DNA of 64,000 nt from Yoonia sp. SS1-5. GTDB lineage: Bacteria > Pseudomonadota > Alphaproteobacteria > Rhodobacterales > Rhodobacteraceae. Shown here piece after piece: positions 43,653 through 53,218 of this stretch. Location: positions 806,001-870,000 of the forward strand of contig NZ_CP151767.2 of NCBI RefSeq assembly GCF_038443705.2, written 5' to 3'. The notes under the pieces were generated by a model. The model made no database searches, was not told where the DNA came from, and saw only the letters and a program-made list of their open reading frames with translations. Each line of letters begins with the position of its first letter. Positions within the stretch are counted from its first letter, which is position 1. A program made the translations under genes and the position numbers.

Positions 43653-44828
43653 ATGGGCTGGAAGACACTTGATGACATGGATTTTGCAGGCAAGCGGGCG
43701 CTGGTGCGGGTCGATATCAATGTCCCCGTTGAGGACGGCAAGGTCACCGACACAACCCGGATCGACCGCATCATACCAACCGTTGATGACATTCAGGCGA
43801 AGGGCGGCAAGGTTATCCTGATGGCGCATTTCGGCCGGCCCAAGGGCAAGGTTGTCCCCGACATGTCCTTGGAAATCATCGCACCCGCCGTTGCAGACGT
43901 TCTTGGGCTGCCCGTGACATGGGTGAACAGCGACTATGCCGACGCCGTGGCCGACATGGAGGGGGACGAGGTTCTGCTGCTCGAAAACCTGCGGTTTAAC
44001 CCGGGCGAGGAAAAGAACGATCCGGAATTTGCCAAACGCCTTGCCTCGCTGGGCGATATTTACGTCAATGACGCGTTTTCCGCAGCCCACCGGGCGCATG
44101 CCAGTACCGAAGCCATCGCCAAGCTGCTTCCGTCCTGCGCTGGCCGGTTGATGGCCGAAGAGCTGGGCGCGCTGGAAAAGGCGCTTGGCACCCCTGACCG
44201 CCCGGTCGTGGCGGTTGTGGGCGGCGCAAAGGTGTCGACCAAGCTGGACCTGCTTGGCAATCTTGTGACCAAGGTGGATGCGCTGGTGATCGGCGGGGGC
44301 ATGGCCAACACGTTTCTGGCGGCACAGGGGATCAATGTGGGCAAATCACTTTGCGAACATGACTTGGCCGACACGGCCCGCGCCATTGCTCAAAAGGCCG
44401 CTGATGCGGGCTGTGAAATCCTGCTGCCCCGCGATGTGGTTGTGGCAAGGGAATTCAAGGCAGGGGCTGACAACGAAACCGTGCCGGTCGAAAACTGTCC
44501 GGATGATGCGATGATCCTCGATGCAGGCCCCGACAGCGTGGCCCATATCGCAGCCCTGCTGGAACGGGCCAAGACACTGGTCTGGAACGGCCCGCTTGGC
44601 GCTTTCGAGATCACACCATTTGATGCCGCTACAAATGCAGCCGCCAAAAAGGCGGCCGAGATGTCCAAGGCAGGGCAGCTGATTTCCGTTGCAGGCGGTG
44701 GCGACACGGTTGCGGCCCTCAATCAGGCGGGCGCGGCCGAGGATTTTACCTATATCTCGACCGCCGGCGGCGCGTTCCTGGAATGGATGGAAGGCAAGAC
44801 CCTGCCCGGCGTCGCGGCCCTCGCGTAG
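43653..44828 (+). CDS. pgk: Phosphoglycerate kinase
   Basis: 391 residues, full length. It transfers phosphate between 1,3-bisphosphoglycerate and ADP. Motifs: [51 protein letters not shown], and the nucleotide-loop [10 protein letters not shown] good SD (ACAGGAGG) precedes ATG 43653. Pgk is separated from the class I aldolase gene by an islet of two AT-richer genes. Confidence 0.98.
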   Translation: MGWKTLDDMDFAGKRALVRVDINVPVEDGKVTDTTRIDRIIPTVDDIQAKGGKVILMAHFGRPKGKVVPDMSLEIIAPAVADVLGLPVTWVNSDYADAVADMEGDEVLLLENLRFNPGEEKNDPEFAKRLASLGDIYVNDAFSAAHRAHASTEAIAKLLPSCAGRLMAEELGALEKALGTPDRPVVAVVGGAKVSTKLDLLGNLVTKVDALVIGGGMANTFLAAQGINVGKSLCEHDLADTARAIAQKAADAGCEILLPRDVVVAREFKAGADNETVPVENCPDDAMILDAGPDSVAHIAALLERAKTLVWNGPLGAFEITPFDAATNAAAKKAAEMSKAGQLISVAGGGDTVAALNQAGAAEDFTYISTAGGAFLEWMEGKTLPGVAALA

Positions 44829-44961
44829 AACGTCAGACGCCCCTGATCTTTATCTCGCAACACTGACCCAAATTCAGAGAAATCCGTAAGGCTGACCATT
44901 ACGCAGTTTGCAGCTAAGGTCTGGAGAGAGCCCAAGTTGGACATTTGGTTTTCTACCAATC

Positions 44962-45345
44962 CTAGGTACGTTGGATCAAATCCCAGCGGTTACCCCATGG
45001 ATCATTCCAAACTACAACTCGTCCATATGCCTCTGTTCTAGGCTGCTCTTCAAATTTGACGCCAGCTTTTTTAAGTAGAGAATAATCAGCCTCGAAATCA
45101 TCGGTCTCTAAGAACAGCCAGACGCGGCCACCGCCTTGCTTTCCTACTGTTTGAAGCTGATTCTTCGTGGCTGCTTTCGCCAGCAAAATTTCTGTTTGAC
45201 TACCCTTTGGAGCGACCCGAACCCAACGCTTACCTTCTTCCAACTGAGTGTCTTCGAGGCATTCAAAGCCGATGCTTGTAAAAAACCGCAAAGCAGCATC
45301 GTAGTCAGGAATAAGAATGGCAAAGTGCGCGATGTGTTTTATCAT
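44962..45345 (-). CDS. VOC (glyoxalase/bleomycin-resistance) family protein
   Basis: 127 residues, one vicinal-oxygen-chelate domain: HIAHFAILIPDYDAALRFFTSIGFECLED at the start and VVVWNDPWGNRWDLIQ at the end, with a His near the N-terminus and acidic residues that may bind metal. The family includes glyoxalases, dioxygenases and antibiotic-binding proteins; the substrate is not deducible. Codon use is clearly AT-richer than in pgk. Together with the next gene it interrupts the pgk-aldolase neighbourhood, which suggests horizontal acquisition. Confidence 0.88.
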   Translation of the reverse strand: MIKHIAHFAILIPDYDAALRFFTSIGFECLEDTQLEEGKRWVRVAPKGSQTEILLAKAATKNQLQTVGKQGGGRVWLFLETDDFEADYSLLKKAGVKFEEQPRTEAYGRVVVWNDPWGNRWDLIQRT

Positions 45346-45456
45346 GAGCGTTGAGATACACTGGTTTGCAATCGAAGCCCAGAGTGAAGGGCAGCTTCGT
45401 CCGCGTTGCCGTCATTGTCAGCTAGAAAATCTCTCAATGGTGGATTGAAACACTAG

Positions 45457-46347
45457 ATGACCGGATTGAGCCCAAAGACACCAATGCTGCATGGACAACG
45501 AATGTCTGCTATGCAGGTTTTGTTAAAAGAGTGGGAGCATTTTTTGATGGCCGATCCGTTCCAAGATGTGGATGCAGCTGGAGAGGAATTCATAGCGGCG
45601 TTTGCCGACTCTATGGATGCACGACAGGCAGACCCCGTGATGGAGGGCATTGTCTCGAACTATCTTGCGAAATTGCGGTTTCCAAGTGGCAGCCTGACAG
45701 TCGAGGTCGGCGCAGGCGCCGGTGCAGTGACGCGACGAGTTGCGGCCAAAGCCAACCCCGAGCGCGTTGTCGGTTTTGAGCCTTCGGCGGGTTTCGTAAG
45801 GGAAGCTAAAGAACGCACGCAACTTCAAAAGAATGTGTCTTTCGAGGTCGCGGATGGGGCCGCGATACCGGTAGACGACAGCTCTGTCCAAAACCTGATT
45901 TTGCATACCGTGCTCACGCATGTCGAAAAGCCACTTCGTCTGCTTCAAGAGGCACGGCGTGTATTGAAACCAGACGGACGCCTTGTGGTGTGCGATGCAG
46001 ATTTTTCAAAGGCCTGCCTGGGTAGTAGCCCCTGCGACCCGCTTGATGTTTGTGCAAAAGCTTTTGTTCGCGAGTTTGTCACTGATCCCCATATCGTTGC
46101 CAAGCTGCGCGACTTGATCGCGCAAGCAGGTTTTGTGGTGACCGATTTCGATCTGGTCAGTCGGTCTATCTTAAACAACGACCAGATGCTTCCCTGGGTA
46201 GAAGAGTCCGCGAAGAGGATGCTTGCCAGAGGGGAAATTGGGCAGGCACTGTTTGACGGCCTCGTGTCGGAGTACAAGCGCCGCGCGACTGCCGGAAGGC
46301 TTTACGGCTACCAGATTTTTGCGACTGCAATCGCAACGCCAAACTAA
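45457..46347 (+). CDS. Class I SAM-dependent methyltransferase
   Basis: 296 residues from the first ATG; later in-frame ATGs (45484, 45502, 45511, 45547) are also possible, and no SD decides. The SAM-binding motif I is VEVGAGAGAVTRRVA, motif II region FEVADGAAIPVDDSSVQNLIL, and post-II RVLKPDGRLVVCDADFS, as in Methyltransf_11 proteins. It methylates an unknown small molecule. Its base composition is lower in GC than its neighbours' and it is divergent from the VOC gene, so the pair looks like an acquired islet. Confidence 0.87.
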   Translation: MTGLSPKTPMLHGQRMSAMQVLLKEWEHFLMADPFQDVDAAGEEFIAAFADSMDARQADPVMEGIVSNYLAKLRFPSGSLTVEVGAGAGAVTRRVAAKANPERVVGFEPSAGFVREAKERTQLQKNVSFEVADGAAIPVDDSSVQNLILHTVLTHVEKPLRLLQEARRVLKPDGRLVVCDADFSKACLGSSPCDPLDVCAKAFVREFVTDPHIVAKLRDLIAQAGFVVTDFDLVSRSILNNDQMLPWVEESAKRMLARGEIGQALFDGLVSEYKRRATAGRLYGYQIFATAIATPN

Positions 46348-46697
46348 ATTGCTTCATTTTTTGGGGTCACGTGCGTAGCCTGATGGCCCTCGATCGGGCG
46401 ACAGCAGCAAAAGTCCGGTTTGTCCGCAGCGCCGCCGTCGGCCAAACTCTTGATGCAAGTCCGCTCTTGGTCAGAATTGCCCGACATTTGGACCAGTATC
46501 GCTTGAAGCGGCTGGTTGATCAGATTCAAAATTCCTCTGCATCAAATCAAAACCGGGTGACGTTCTACACCTCGACTGATGGAAAAGACTGTTTCGCACT
46601 GTTAGCGCCATCATATTTGCATGGTTCCCACCGGTCGCATAGAAGCAAGGCATCCGGGCGCTCGGGTCCGCGCAATGCATTGATTAAGGTGGTTTTT
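46348..46697. other. Intergenic stretch upstream of the aldolase gene
   Basis: 350 bp. An open frame runs through it into the aldolase gene, but its sequence (LMALDRATAAKVRFVRSAAV) is not aldolase-like, and a protein-like minus-strand frame also exists at 46344-46529. It may hold remnants of an inserted element. The last bases (AAGGTGG) form the aldolase SD. Confidence 0.4.
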
Positions 46698-47591
46698 ATG
46701 TCGAAACAGGAAATGACAACACAAGTTCGCAGCGGCAACGGATTTATCGCCGCACTGGATCAAAGTGGCGGATCCACCCCAAAGGCGCTTGCCGCTTATG
46801 GCGTCGACAGCGACGCCTACAGCAATGACGACGAAATGTTCGACCTGATCCATGCCATGCGCAGCCGGATCGTGAACGCCCCTGCCTTCACGGGCGCCAA
46901 AATCGTCGGCGCCATCCTGTTCGAGATGACAATGGACCGCGAGATCGGCGGCAAACCGTCGGCGCAATACCTGTGGGAAGACCGCCGTGTCGTCCCGTTT
47001 CTGAAGATCGACAAGGGTCTGATGGACGAGACTGACGGCGTGCAATTGATGAAGCCCATGGATCATCTTGACCGGCTTTTGCCGCGCGCGGCCCAGGGCG
47101 GCATTTTCGGCACCAAGATGCGGTCGGTGATCAACCAGCCCAACGCGGCCGGCATCGCCGCAAACGTGACCCAGCAATTTGAAGTGGGCCGACAGGTGAT
47201 CGGCCACGGGCTGGTGCCGATCCTGGAACCCGAGATCAACATCAAGATGACCGACAAGGCCGTCGCCGAAGAAATGCTGCGCGACGAAATCCTTGCCCAT
47301 CTCAACACGCTGGGACCAAACGAGATCATCATGCTGAAACTGACCCTGCCCGAACAGCCGAATATCTATCAGGCACTGGTCGACCATCCCAACGTGATGC
47401 GCGTTGTCGCCCTGTCCGGCGGCTACACCCGGGACGAGGCGAATGCCAAACTGGCCCAGAATACCGGCATCATTGCCAGCTTCTCCCGCGCGTTGACAGA
47501 AGGCTTGTCCGCTGATCAAAGTGACGCTGATTTCAATCAGACCCTCAGCACCACGATCGAAGATGTCTTTGCCGCCTCGGTGGCCGGCTGA
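46698..47591 (+). CDS. fda: Class I fructose-bisphosphate aldolase
   Basis: 297 residues from ATG 46698 (MSKQEMTTQVRSGNGF), preceded by AAGGTGG; the upstream in-frame extension is non-conserved. Class I features: FIAALDQSGGSTPKAL, GAILFEMTMDREI, LKIDKGL, LVPILEPEI and the Schiff-base region IIMLKLTLPEQP. It cleaves fructose 1,6-bisphosphate to the two triose phosphates without a metal. It lies with pgk in the central carbon block. Confidence 0.94.
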   Translation: MSKQEMTTQVRSGNGFIAALDQSGGSTPKALAAYGVDSDAYSNDDEMFDLIHAMRSRIVNAPAFTGAKIVGAILFEMTMDREIGGKPSAQYLWEDRRVVPFLKIDKGLMDETDGVQLMKPMDHLDRLLPRAAQGGIFGTKMRSVINQPNAAGIAANVTQQFEVGRQVIGHGLVPILEPEINIKMTDKAVAEEMLRDEILAHLNTLGPNEIIMLKLTLPEQPNIYQALVDHPNVMRVVALSGGYTRDEANAKLAQNTGIIASFSRALTEGLSADQSDADFNQTLSTTIEDVFAASVAG

Positions 47592-47640
47592 ACCTCTGCG
47601 GTAACGCATCGCGCGCGGGTCTGTCAGGACACGCACGCAG

Positions 47641-47680
47641 ATGCGTATCGCCTATTGCCGATTTACGTACCAATACGCAT
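47641..47680 (+). terminator. Possible weak terminator after the aldolase gene
   Basis: The arms ATGCGTAT (47641-47648) and ATACGCAT (47673-47680) pair perfectly and are followed by TTTT, but the loop is 24 nt long, so efficiency is doubtful. Confidence 0.4.
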
Positions 47681-47763
47681 TTTAGGGATTCACAAGCCGA
47701 ATCAAATATGCGAATCTCGTCGAAAGTTGCGCAACAGACGCGACATTACGGGCAGGCATCACA

Positions 47764-48060
47764 TTGCGACAAAATCGTCCCCCACTTGGCATGGTCTTCT
47801 ACTTCCTTGGCGCATTGATGCTTGGGATGTATTTTACCTTTGCCGCTGTCCAAGGGGACTACGGGATCTTCAAGCGGATCGAAGTGCGCGCCGAAGGTGC
47901 CACATTGGCTGCAAGGCTGGAAACGCTTGAGGCCGAGGTCGCCCGGATGGAAAACCTCACCTCGCGCCTGTCAGATAATTTCCTTGATCTGGACCTGCTT
48001 GATGAACAGGCCCGCGACGTGCTGGGCCTGATCCGCGCGGACGAAGTTGTTATCCGCTAG
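47764..48060 (+). CDS. DivIC/FtsB-like septum formation initiator protein
   Basis: 98 residues if started at TTG 47764 (MRQNRPPLGMVFYF); ATG 47791 is an alternative. One N-terminal membrane helix (MVFYFLGALMLGMYFTFAAVQG) is followed by a coiled coil (LAARLETLEAEVARMENLTSRLSDNF) and the conserved end DLLDEQARDVLGLIRADEVVIR. This is the FtsB/DivIC layout: a bitopic divisome linker between FtsL and FtsQ. In Rhodobacteraceae it sits just upstream of pdhA, as here. Confidence 0.88.
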   Translation: MRQNRPPLGMVFYFLGALMLGMYFTFAAVQGDYGIFKRIEVRAEGATLAARLETLEAEVARMENLTSRLSDNFLDLDLLDEQARDVLGLIRADEVVIR

Positions 48061-48111
48061 CGACAAAACGGACATGCGCCCAGCGGGTGACTGAGGGTCA
48101 ATTTGACTCTC

Positions 48112-48157
48112 GCCTTTGCCAAAGGCATGCTTTAAAAAATAGTTTAACGCTAAACTA
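48112..48157. promoter_or_regulatory. Two palindromes in the pdhA promoter region
   Basis: Palindrome 1 is GCCTTTG-C-CAAAGGC at 48112-48126. Palindrome 2 is TAGTTTA-ACGC-TAAACTA at 48140-48157, with perfect 7-bp arms. A possible sigma-70 promoter (TTGCCA 48116-48121, TAGTTT 48140-48145) would place palindrome 2 on the -10 region, fitting a repressor site. The regulator is unknown. Confidence 0.5.
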
Positions 48158-48184
48158 GTTTTGGAAGCTGTTGGAGGACCACTG

Positions 48185-49195
48185 ATGCCACCCAAAAAGG
48201 CCGCCGCGAAACCCAATGTCTCAGCCGAGGAATTATTGGGGCATTACCGAGAAATGCTGCTGATCAGAAGATTCGAGGAAAAGGCTGGCCAGCTTTACGG
48301 CATGGGTCTGATCGGTGGGTTCTGCCACCTGTATATCGGACAAGAGGCTGTTGTCGTCGGTCTGGAAGCAGCGGCCGAGGAAGGTGACAAGCGGGTCACG
48401 TCCTATCGCGATCACGGGCATATGCTGGCCTGCGGAATGGACCCCAAAGGGATCATGGCCGAGCTGACCGGTCGTGAAGGCGGCTTTTCCAAGGGCAAGG
48501 GCGGCTCCATGCACATGTTCTCGAAAGAGAAACATTTCTATGGTGGCCACGGAATTGTTGCCGCACAGGTTCCACTGGGGGCCGGGCTGGCATTCTCGGA
48601 CAAGTATAAGGGCAATGACCGCGTGACCTTCGCTTATTTTGGCGATGGGGCTGCAAACCAGGGGCAGGTTTACGAGACCTATAACATGGCCGAGCTTTGG
48701 GATCTGCCTGTCGTTTTTGTCATTGAAAACAACCAATACGCCATGGGTACGTCTGTGAAACGATCCACAAAGTCGCCTTCGCTGTGGGAACGTGGCGCAG
48801 CCTATGGCATTCCCGGTGAAGAGGTTGACGGGATGAATGTATTGGCCGTCAAAGAGGCTGGCGAACGCGCTGTTGCCCATTGTCGTGCGGGCAAAGGGCC
48901 CTACATTCTGGAAGTGAAAACATACCGCTATCGCGGCCACTCCATGTCGGATCCGGCAAAATACCGGACCCGCGAAGAGGTGCAGAAGATGCGCGATGAA
49001 CGTGATCCCATCGAACAGATCCGCGAAATGCTGCTGACCGGCAAACATGCCTCCGAGGATGACCTCAAGGCGATCGATAAAGAGATCAAGGGCGTCGTGA
49101 ACGAGGCTGCAGAATTCTCCAAGGAAAGCCCGGAACCTGCCCTGGACGAACTTTGGACAGATATCTACGCAACTGAAATCCCGCAGGAGGCTTGA
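48185..49195 (+). CDS. pdhA: Pyruvate dehydrogenase E1 component, alpha subunit
   Basis: 336 residues from ATG 48185 (MPPKKAAAKPNVS), with GGAGG at ideal distance. The thiamine-diphosphate motif begins GDGAANQGQVYE and ends VIENNQYAMGTS. The phospho-loop region has YRYRGHSMSDP. With E1-beta it decarboxylates pyruvate and acetylates the lipoyl group of E2. First gene of pdhA-pdhB-orf-pdhC; E1-beta follows after 3 bp. Confidence 0.97.
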   Translation: MPPKKAAAKPNVSAEELLGHYREMLLIRRFEEKAGQLYGMGLIGGFCHLYIGQEAVVVGLEAAAEEGDKRVTSYRDHGHMLACGMDPKGIMAELTGREGGFSKGKGGSMHMFSKEKHFYGGHGIVAAQVPLGAGLAFSDKYKGNDRVTFAYFGDGAANQGQVYETYNMAELWDLPVVFVIENNQYAMGTSVKRSTKSPSLWERGAAYGIPGEEVDGMNVLAVKEAGERAVAHCRAGKGPYILEVKTYRYRGHSMSDPAKYRTREEVQKMRDERDPIEQIREMLLTGKHASEDDLKAIDKEIKGVVNEAAEFSKESPEPALDELWTDIYATEIPQEA

Positions 49196-49198
49196 GCC

Positions 49199-50572
49199 AT
49201 GGCAACCGAAATTCTTATGCCCGCCCTCTCGCCCACTATGGAAGAAGGCACATTGGCCAAATGGCTGGTCAAGGAAGGTGACACCGTGTCATCCGGCGAC
49301 ATCATGGCCGAAATCGAAACCGACAAGGCCACGATGGAATTCGAAGCCGTTGATGAAGGCATCGTGGGCAAGATCCTGATCGCCGAAGGTACCGAAGGTG
49401 TGAAGGTGAACACCCCAATCGCTGTGCTAGTTGAAGACGGCGAAGACGTGCCTGATGCAACGGCCCCAAAGGCCGACGCAGATACACCCGCCGCCGAACC
49501 GGCAGATGCACCCCCGGCCACAGCACCTGCCGCCGCGGCCCCCGATGCCCCCGTCCCCGATGCAACCCCCGATTGGGATGCAGATGTGGAGGTCAAGCAA
49601 ACCACCGTCCGCGAAGCCTTGCGCGATGCGATGGCCGAGGAAATGCGCCGGGACGAGGATGTCTTTTTGATGGGTGAAGAGGTCGCCGAATACCAGGGCG
49701 CCTATAAGATCTCGCAGGGTCTGCTGGATGAATTCGGGGCCAAGCGCGTCATCGACACACCAATTACAGAGCACGGGTTTGCCGGTATCGGCGTTGGTGC
49801 GGCCTTTGGTGGATTGAAGCCGATTGTCGAGTTCATGACGTTTAACTTCGCCATGCAAGCCATTGATCATATTATCAACTCTGCCGCAAAGACGTTGTAT
49901 ATGTCCGGTGGTCAGATGGGTGCGCCAATGGTATTTCGTGGCCCCAATGGCGCCGCGGCCCGCGTGGGCGCGCAACACAGCCAAGACTATGCGGCGTGGT
50001 ACATGCAGATCCCTGGTCTGAAAGTGGTCATGCCCTATTCCGCCGCCGATGCGAAAGGGCTGATGAAGACCGCCATCCGCGACCCCAACCCGGTGATCTT
50101 CCTTGAAAACGAAATCCTCTATGGCAAGTCGTTCGACGTGCCTGTGATGGATGATTTCACCATCCCGTTCGGCAAGGCCAGGATCGAACGCGCCGGTGAT
50201 GACGTGACGATTGTCAGCTTTGGCATCGGGATGACATATGCCTTGCAGGCCGCCGAAAAGCTGGCCGAGGACGGGATCAATGCCGAGGTCATCAACCTAC
50301 GCTCGCTGCGCCCGATGGATACCGACACGATCCTTGCATCTGTCCGCAAAACCAATCGCTGCGTCACGGTCGAGGAAGGTTGGCCCCAAGGATCCGTCGG
50401 CGGCTATATCAGCAGCGTGATCATGCAGCAGGCCTTTGACTATCTGGATGCCCCGGTGATCAATTGCACCGGTAAAGATGTGCCTATGCCATATGCGGCC
50501 AACCTGGAAAAACACGCCCTTGTCACCACGGACGAGGTCGTTGCTGCCGTCAAACAAGTGACCTACCGGTAG
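49199..50572 (+). CDS. pdhB: Pyruvate dehydrogenase E1 component, beta subunit, with N-terminal lipoyl domain
   Basis: 457 residues. An N-terminal lipoyl domain (1-80, lipoyl-lysine in [13 protein letters not shown]) is joined by an Ala/Pro-rich flexible linker (about 85-125) to the transketolase-type beta subunit ([41 protein letters not shown]). The extra lipoyl domain is usual in alphaproteobacteria and absent elsewhere. Its lipoyl DNA is highly similar to that of pdhC. It provides half of the E1 active site. Confidence 0.97.
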   Translation: MATEILMPALSPTMEEGTLAKWLVKEGDTVSSGDIMAEIETDKATMEFEAVDEGIVGKILIAEGTEGVKVNTPIAVLVEDGEDVPDATAPKADADTPAAEPADAPPATAPAAAAPDAPVPDATPDWDADVEVKQTTVREALRDAMAEEMRRDEDVFLMGEEVAEYQGAYKISQGLLDEFGAKRVIDTPITEHGFAGIGVGAAFGGLKPIVEFMTFNFAMQAIDHIINSAAKTLYMSGGQMGAPMVFRGPNGAAARVGAQHSQDYAAWYMQIPGLKVVMPYSAADAKGLMKTAIRDPNPVIFLENEILYGKSFDVPVMDDFTIPFGKARIERAGDDVTIVSFGIGMTYALQAAEKLAEDGINAEVINLRSLRPMDTDTILASVRKTNRCVTVEEGWPQGSVGGYISSVIMQQAFDYLDAPVINCTGKDVPMPYAANLEKHALVTTDEVVAAVKQVTYR

Positions 50573-50580
50573 GGGTGGCC

Positions 50581-50829
50581 ATGAAACACAGCCCCCTTTG
50601 CAGCCGGGATGGCGGCGCCGAAATCATGTTCACGGCCAAGGATGGCGATGCCAAATACCGGTTTGTCATGCCCCGCAGCCTGCTGGACACCGCTTGCGGC
50701 GCCACAGCCGGGGAAGTTGCCCGCAAGAAATGGGTGACCCGGCATTTGCCTGACATACTTGCCACAAGACATGGGGCATCCACTGCCCCTGCCCCTTTCA
50801 ATCGTGTCTGCGTCGAGGAGATATCCTAA
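50581..50829 (+). CDS. Small hypothetical protein inside the pdh operon
   Basis: 82 residues from ATG 50581; a GTG two codons upstream is possible. AGGGGTGG just upstream serves as SD. It contains [26 protein letters not shown] and a basic middle ([12 protein letters not shown]). No family was confidently recognised. It overlaps the pdhC ATG by one base (TAATG), so it is a true operon member and could help assembly or regulate the complex. Confidence 0.7.
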   Translation: MKHSPLCSRDGGAEIMFTAKDGDAKYRFVMPRSLLDTACGATAGEVARKKWVTRHLPDILATRHGASTAPAPFNRVCVEEIS

Positions 50830-52130
50830 TGCCCACCGAAATCCTGATGCCCGCCCTCTCACCCACAATGGAAGAAGGCACGCTGGCCAAATGGCTCGTC
50901 AAGGAAGGCGACACGGTATCCTCCGGCGATGTCATGGCCGAGATCGAGACCGACAAGGCCACGATGGAATTTGAAGCTGTCGATGAAGGCACAATCGGCA
51001 AGATCGTCGTTCCCGGAGGCACCGAAGGCGTCAAGGTTAATGACGTGATCGCCGTGCTGCTGGAAGACGGCGAAAGCGCCGATGATATCGGCGATGTCGG
51101 CAGCGCGGGCACACCTGCGAAAGCGCCCGCTGATGAACCGGCTGCGGCGCCTGCTGCTGCCGCCGCCTCGCAGCCCGCACCTGCCGCACCGACCAAGGAT
51201 GGCAACCGCATCTTTGCCTCGCCTCTGGCGCGCCGGATTGCGGCGGATAAGGGGCTTGATCTGGCCGATATCAAGGGCACCGGCCCGCATGGCCGCATCG
51301 TCAAGGCCGATGTCGAAAACGCCAAACCCGGCGCCAAGACCAGCGCCGCCGCCCCTGCATCCAAAGCCGAAGCACCAGCAGCTGCTGCAATGGCTGCCGG
51401 CCCAAGCACCGACGTGGTGATCAAAACCTACGAAGGCCGCCCCTTCGAAGAGGTCAAGCTGGACGGCATGCGCAAGACAATCGCCGCCCGCCTGACCGAG
51501 GCCAAGCAGTCGGTCCCGCATTTCTACCTGCGCCGGGATATCAACCTTGATGCGCTGCTGAAATTCCGCAGCCAGTTGAACAAGCAGTTGGAACCGCGCG
51601 GCGTCAAACTGTCGGTCAACGACTTTATCATCAAGGCCTGCGCACTTGCACTGCAGCAGGTTCCCGAAGCCAACGCCGTCTGGGCAGGTGACCGAACGCT
51701 GAAATTCGAAAAGTCGGATGTGGCCGTCGCCGTCGCGATTGAAGGCGGCTTGTTCACGCCCGTGCTGAAGGACGCGGATATGAAATCGCTCTCAGCGCTG
51801 TCGGCAGAGATGAAAGACCTGGCCGGCCGCGCCCGCGAACGCAAATTGGCCCCGCATGAATACCAAGGCGGCAGCTTTGCAATCTCGAACCTGGGCATGT
51901 TCGGCATCGACAATTTCGACGCGATCATCAACCCGCCTCATGCGGCTATTCTGGCTGTGGGTGCAGGCGTGAAAAAGCCCATCGTCGGCGAAGATGGCGA
52001 ACTGGCGGTGGGCACGGTGATGTCGACCACCCTGTCGGTCGACCACCGTGTGATCGACGGCGCACTTGGCGCCAACCTGCTGCAGGCGATCAAGGACAAT
52101 CTTGAAAACCCGATGACCATGCTTGCCTGA
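50829..52130 (+). CDS. pdhC: Dihydrolipoyllysine-residue acetyltransferase (E2 of pyruvate dehydrogenase)
   Basis: 433 residues. One lipoyl domain (1-80, [13 protein letters not shown]), an Ala/Pro linker, a peripheral-subunit-binding domain ([20 protein letters not shown], about 130-165), a second linker, and the catalytic domain (about 205-433) with the active-site [13 protein letters not shown]. It forms the core of the complex and transfers acetyl groups to CoA. The E3 gene (lpd) is not next; a strong terminator follows, so E3 must be made from elsewhere. Confidence 0.97.
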   Translation: MPTEILMPALSPTMEEGTLAKWLVKEGDTVSSGDVMAEIETDKATMEFEAVDEGTIGKIVVPGGTEGVKVNDVIAVLLEDGESADDIGDVGSAGTPAKAPADEPAAAPAAAAASQPAPAAPTKDGNRIFASPLARRIAADKGLDLADIKGTGPHGRIVKADVENAKPGAKTSAAAPASKAEAPAAAAMAAGPSTDVVIKTYEGRPFEEVKLDGMRKTIAARLTEAKQSVPHFYLRRDINLDALLKFRSQLNKQLEPRGVKLSVNDFIIKACALALQQVPEANAVWAGDRTLKFEKSDVAVAVAIEGGLFTPVLKDADMKSLSALSAEMKDLAGRARERKLAPHEYQGGSFAISNLGMFGIDNFDAIINPPHAAILAVGAGVKKPIVGEDGELAVGTVMSTTLSVDHRVIDGALGANLLQAIKDNLENPMTMLA

Positions 52131-52141
52131 CGACGGAAACC

Positions 52142-52178
52142 TCATGCCATCGGCCCAGACTGCCGATGGCATGATTTT
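52142..52178 (+). terminator. Rho-independent terminator of the pdh operon
   Basis: A perfect 13-bp stem: TCATGCCATCGGC (52142-52154) pairs with GCCGATGGCATGA (52162-52174) around a 7-nt loop, followed by TTTT, 12 bp past the pdhC stop. Confidence 0.93.
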
Positions 52179-52207
52179 AGTCGATGAATGCCCTAAAAAC
52201 TGCATAG

Positions 52208-53218
52208 TTGCCCTATATTCGGCCCCAAGAGCTTAAGGATTTGGGGCGAAATCAGGGGAATCCGGCCTTGTTGGATGTGTTAAGCAATAGTCTGGGCGGA
52301 TGGGGCAGCAGGTTGTGGCCTGTCTACCTTGTGACAATGATCGTCATTGCAGCGATCATTTTTGTGCGCAAGAAACCCGCTGATCGCTTCTGGGCCTGGG
52401 TGTTTCCCAAGAAAGTCTATCTGCACCCATCGCATTTTGTGGATATCAAACTGTTCGTCATCGGGCGGGTCTTTGCACTGGTCGGGCTATTTCAACTGGT
52501 AACTTTCAGCTCGCTGATTGCGGCGCTTATCATCTCTAATCTGGGTGTCGCCGGTTTTGGACTGGCGCTTCACCCGATTGTGGCCACGTTTTTGTTTGTG
52601 CTGGCCACTGATTTCGCGGTCTATTGGGTCCACCGGATACACCATGAACACCCGTTCTTCTGGCCGTTTCATTCGGTTCACCACAGCGCCGAGGTGATGA
52701 CCCCGGTCACCGTCTACCGAAAGCATCCGGTTTACGACATTTTTTCAAATATTCTGAAATCCATCTGTATCGGGACAACCCAGGGTCTGTTGGTCGCGGC
52801 ATTTACCGGGGATATGTCGCTGACCACGATATTCGGTGCCAATGCGTTCTACTTCCTGTTCAACATGCTGGGATCAAATCTGCGTCACACGCATATCTGG
52901 CTAAGCTATGGGCGGGTGCTGGAACATGTCTTCATCTCACCCGCACAGCACCAGATCCACCACTCCATTGAACGGCGCCACTACAACAAAAACTATGGCG
53001 AGGTCTTTGCCTTCTGGGACTGGATGTTTGGCACGCTCTACGTCCCGCAGGAAGAAGAGATCATCCGTTTCGGCCTTGGCGACATGGCAGGCCAACGCAT
53101 CGAACAGCCCCATCCATCGCTGAAAGACGCCTTGCTTGTGCCGTTCAAAGACGCCTTTGGCGTTATCTCTCGAAACAGTCGGACTGCAAGTGAACCGAAA
53201 GCCGATATCAAAGAATGA
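52208..53218 (+). CDS. Sterol desaturase/fatty acid hydroxylase family membrane enzyme
   Basis: Up to 336 residues. The frame opens at TTG 52208, but TTG 52268 lies 7 nt after AGGGGAA and may be the real start. Several membrane helices surround the eight-histidine di-iron motif: HRIHHEH, HSVHHSAE and HQIHHSIERRHYNKNYG. The family hydroxylates or desaturates lipids, sterols, carotenoids or ornithine lipids using O2. It overlaps the acyltransferase gene (ATGA), suggesting that both act on one lipid or envelope molecule. Confidence 0.88.
   Translation: MPYIRPQELKDLGRNQGNPALLDVLSNSLGGWGSRLWPVYLVTMIVIAAIIFVRKKPADRFWAWVFPKKVYLHPSHFVDIKLFVIGRVFALVGLFQLVTFSSLIAALIISNLGVAGFGLALHPIVATFLFVLATDFAVYWVHRIHHEHPFFWPFHSVHHSAEVMTPVTVYRKHPVYDIFSNILKSICIGTTQGLLVAAFTGDMSLTTIFGANAFYFLFNMLGSNLRHTHIWLSYGRVLEHVFISPAQHQIHHSIERRHYNKNYGEVFAFWDWMFGTLYVPQEEEIIRFGLGDMAGQRIEQPHPSLKDALLVPFKDAFGVISRNSRTASEPKADIKE

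Noticed and set aside
46371..46697. Aldolase with a 109-residue N-terminal extension
   Set aside because: The extension does not resemble aldolases. MSKQEM at 46698 has an SD and is the normal family start.
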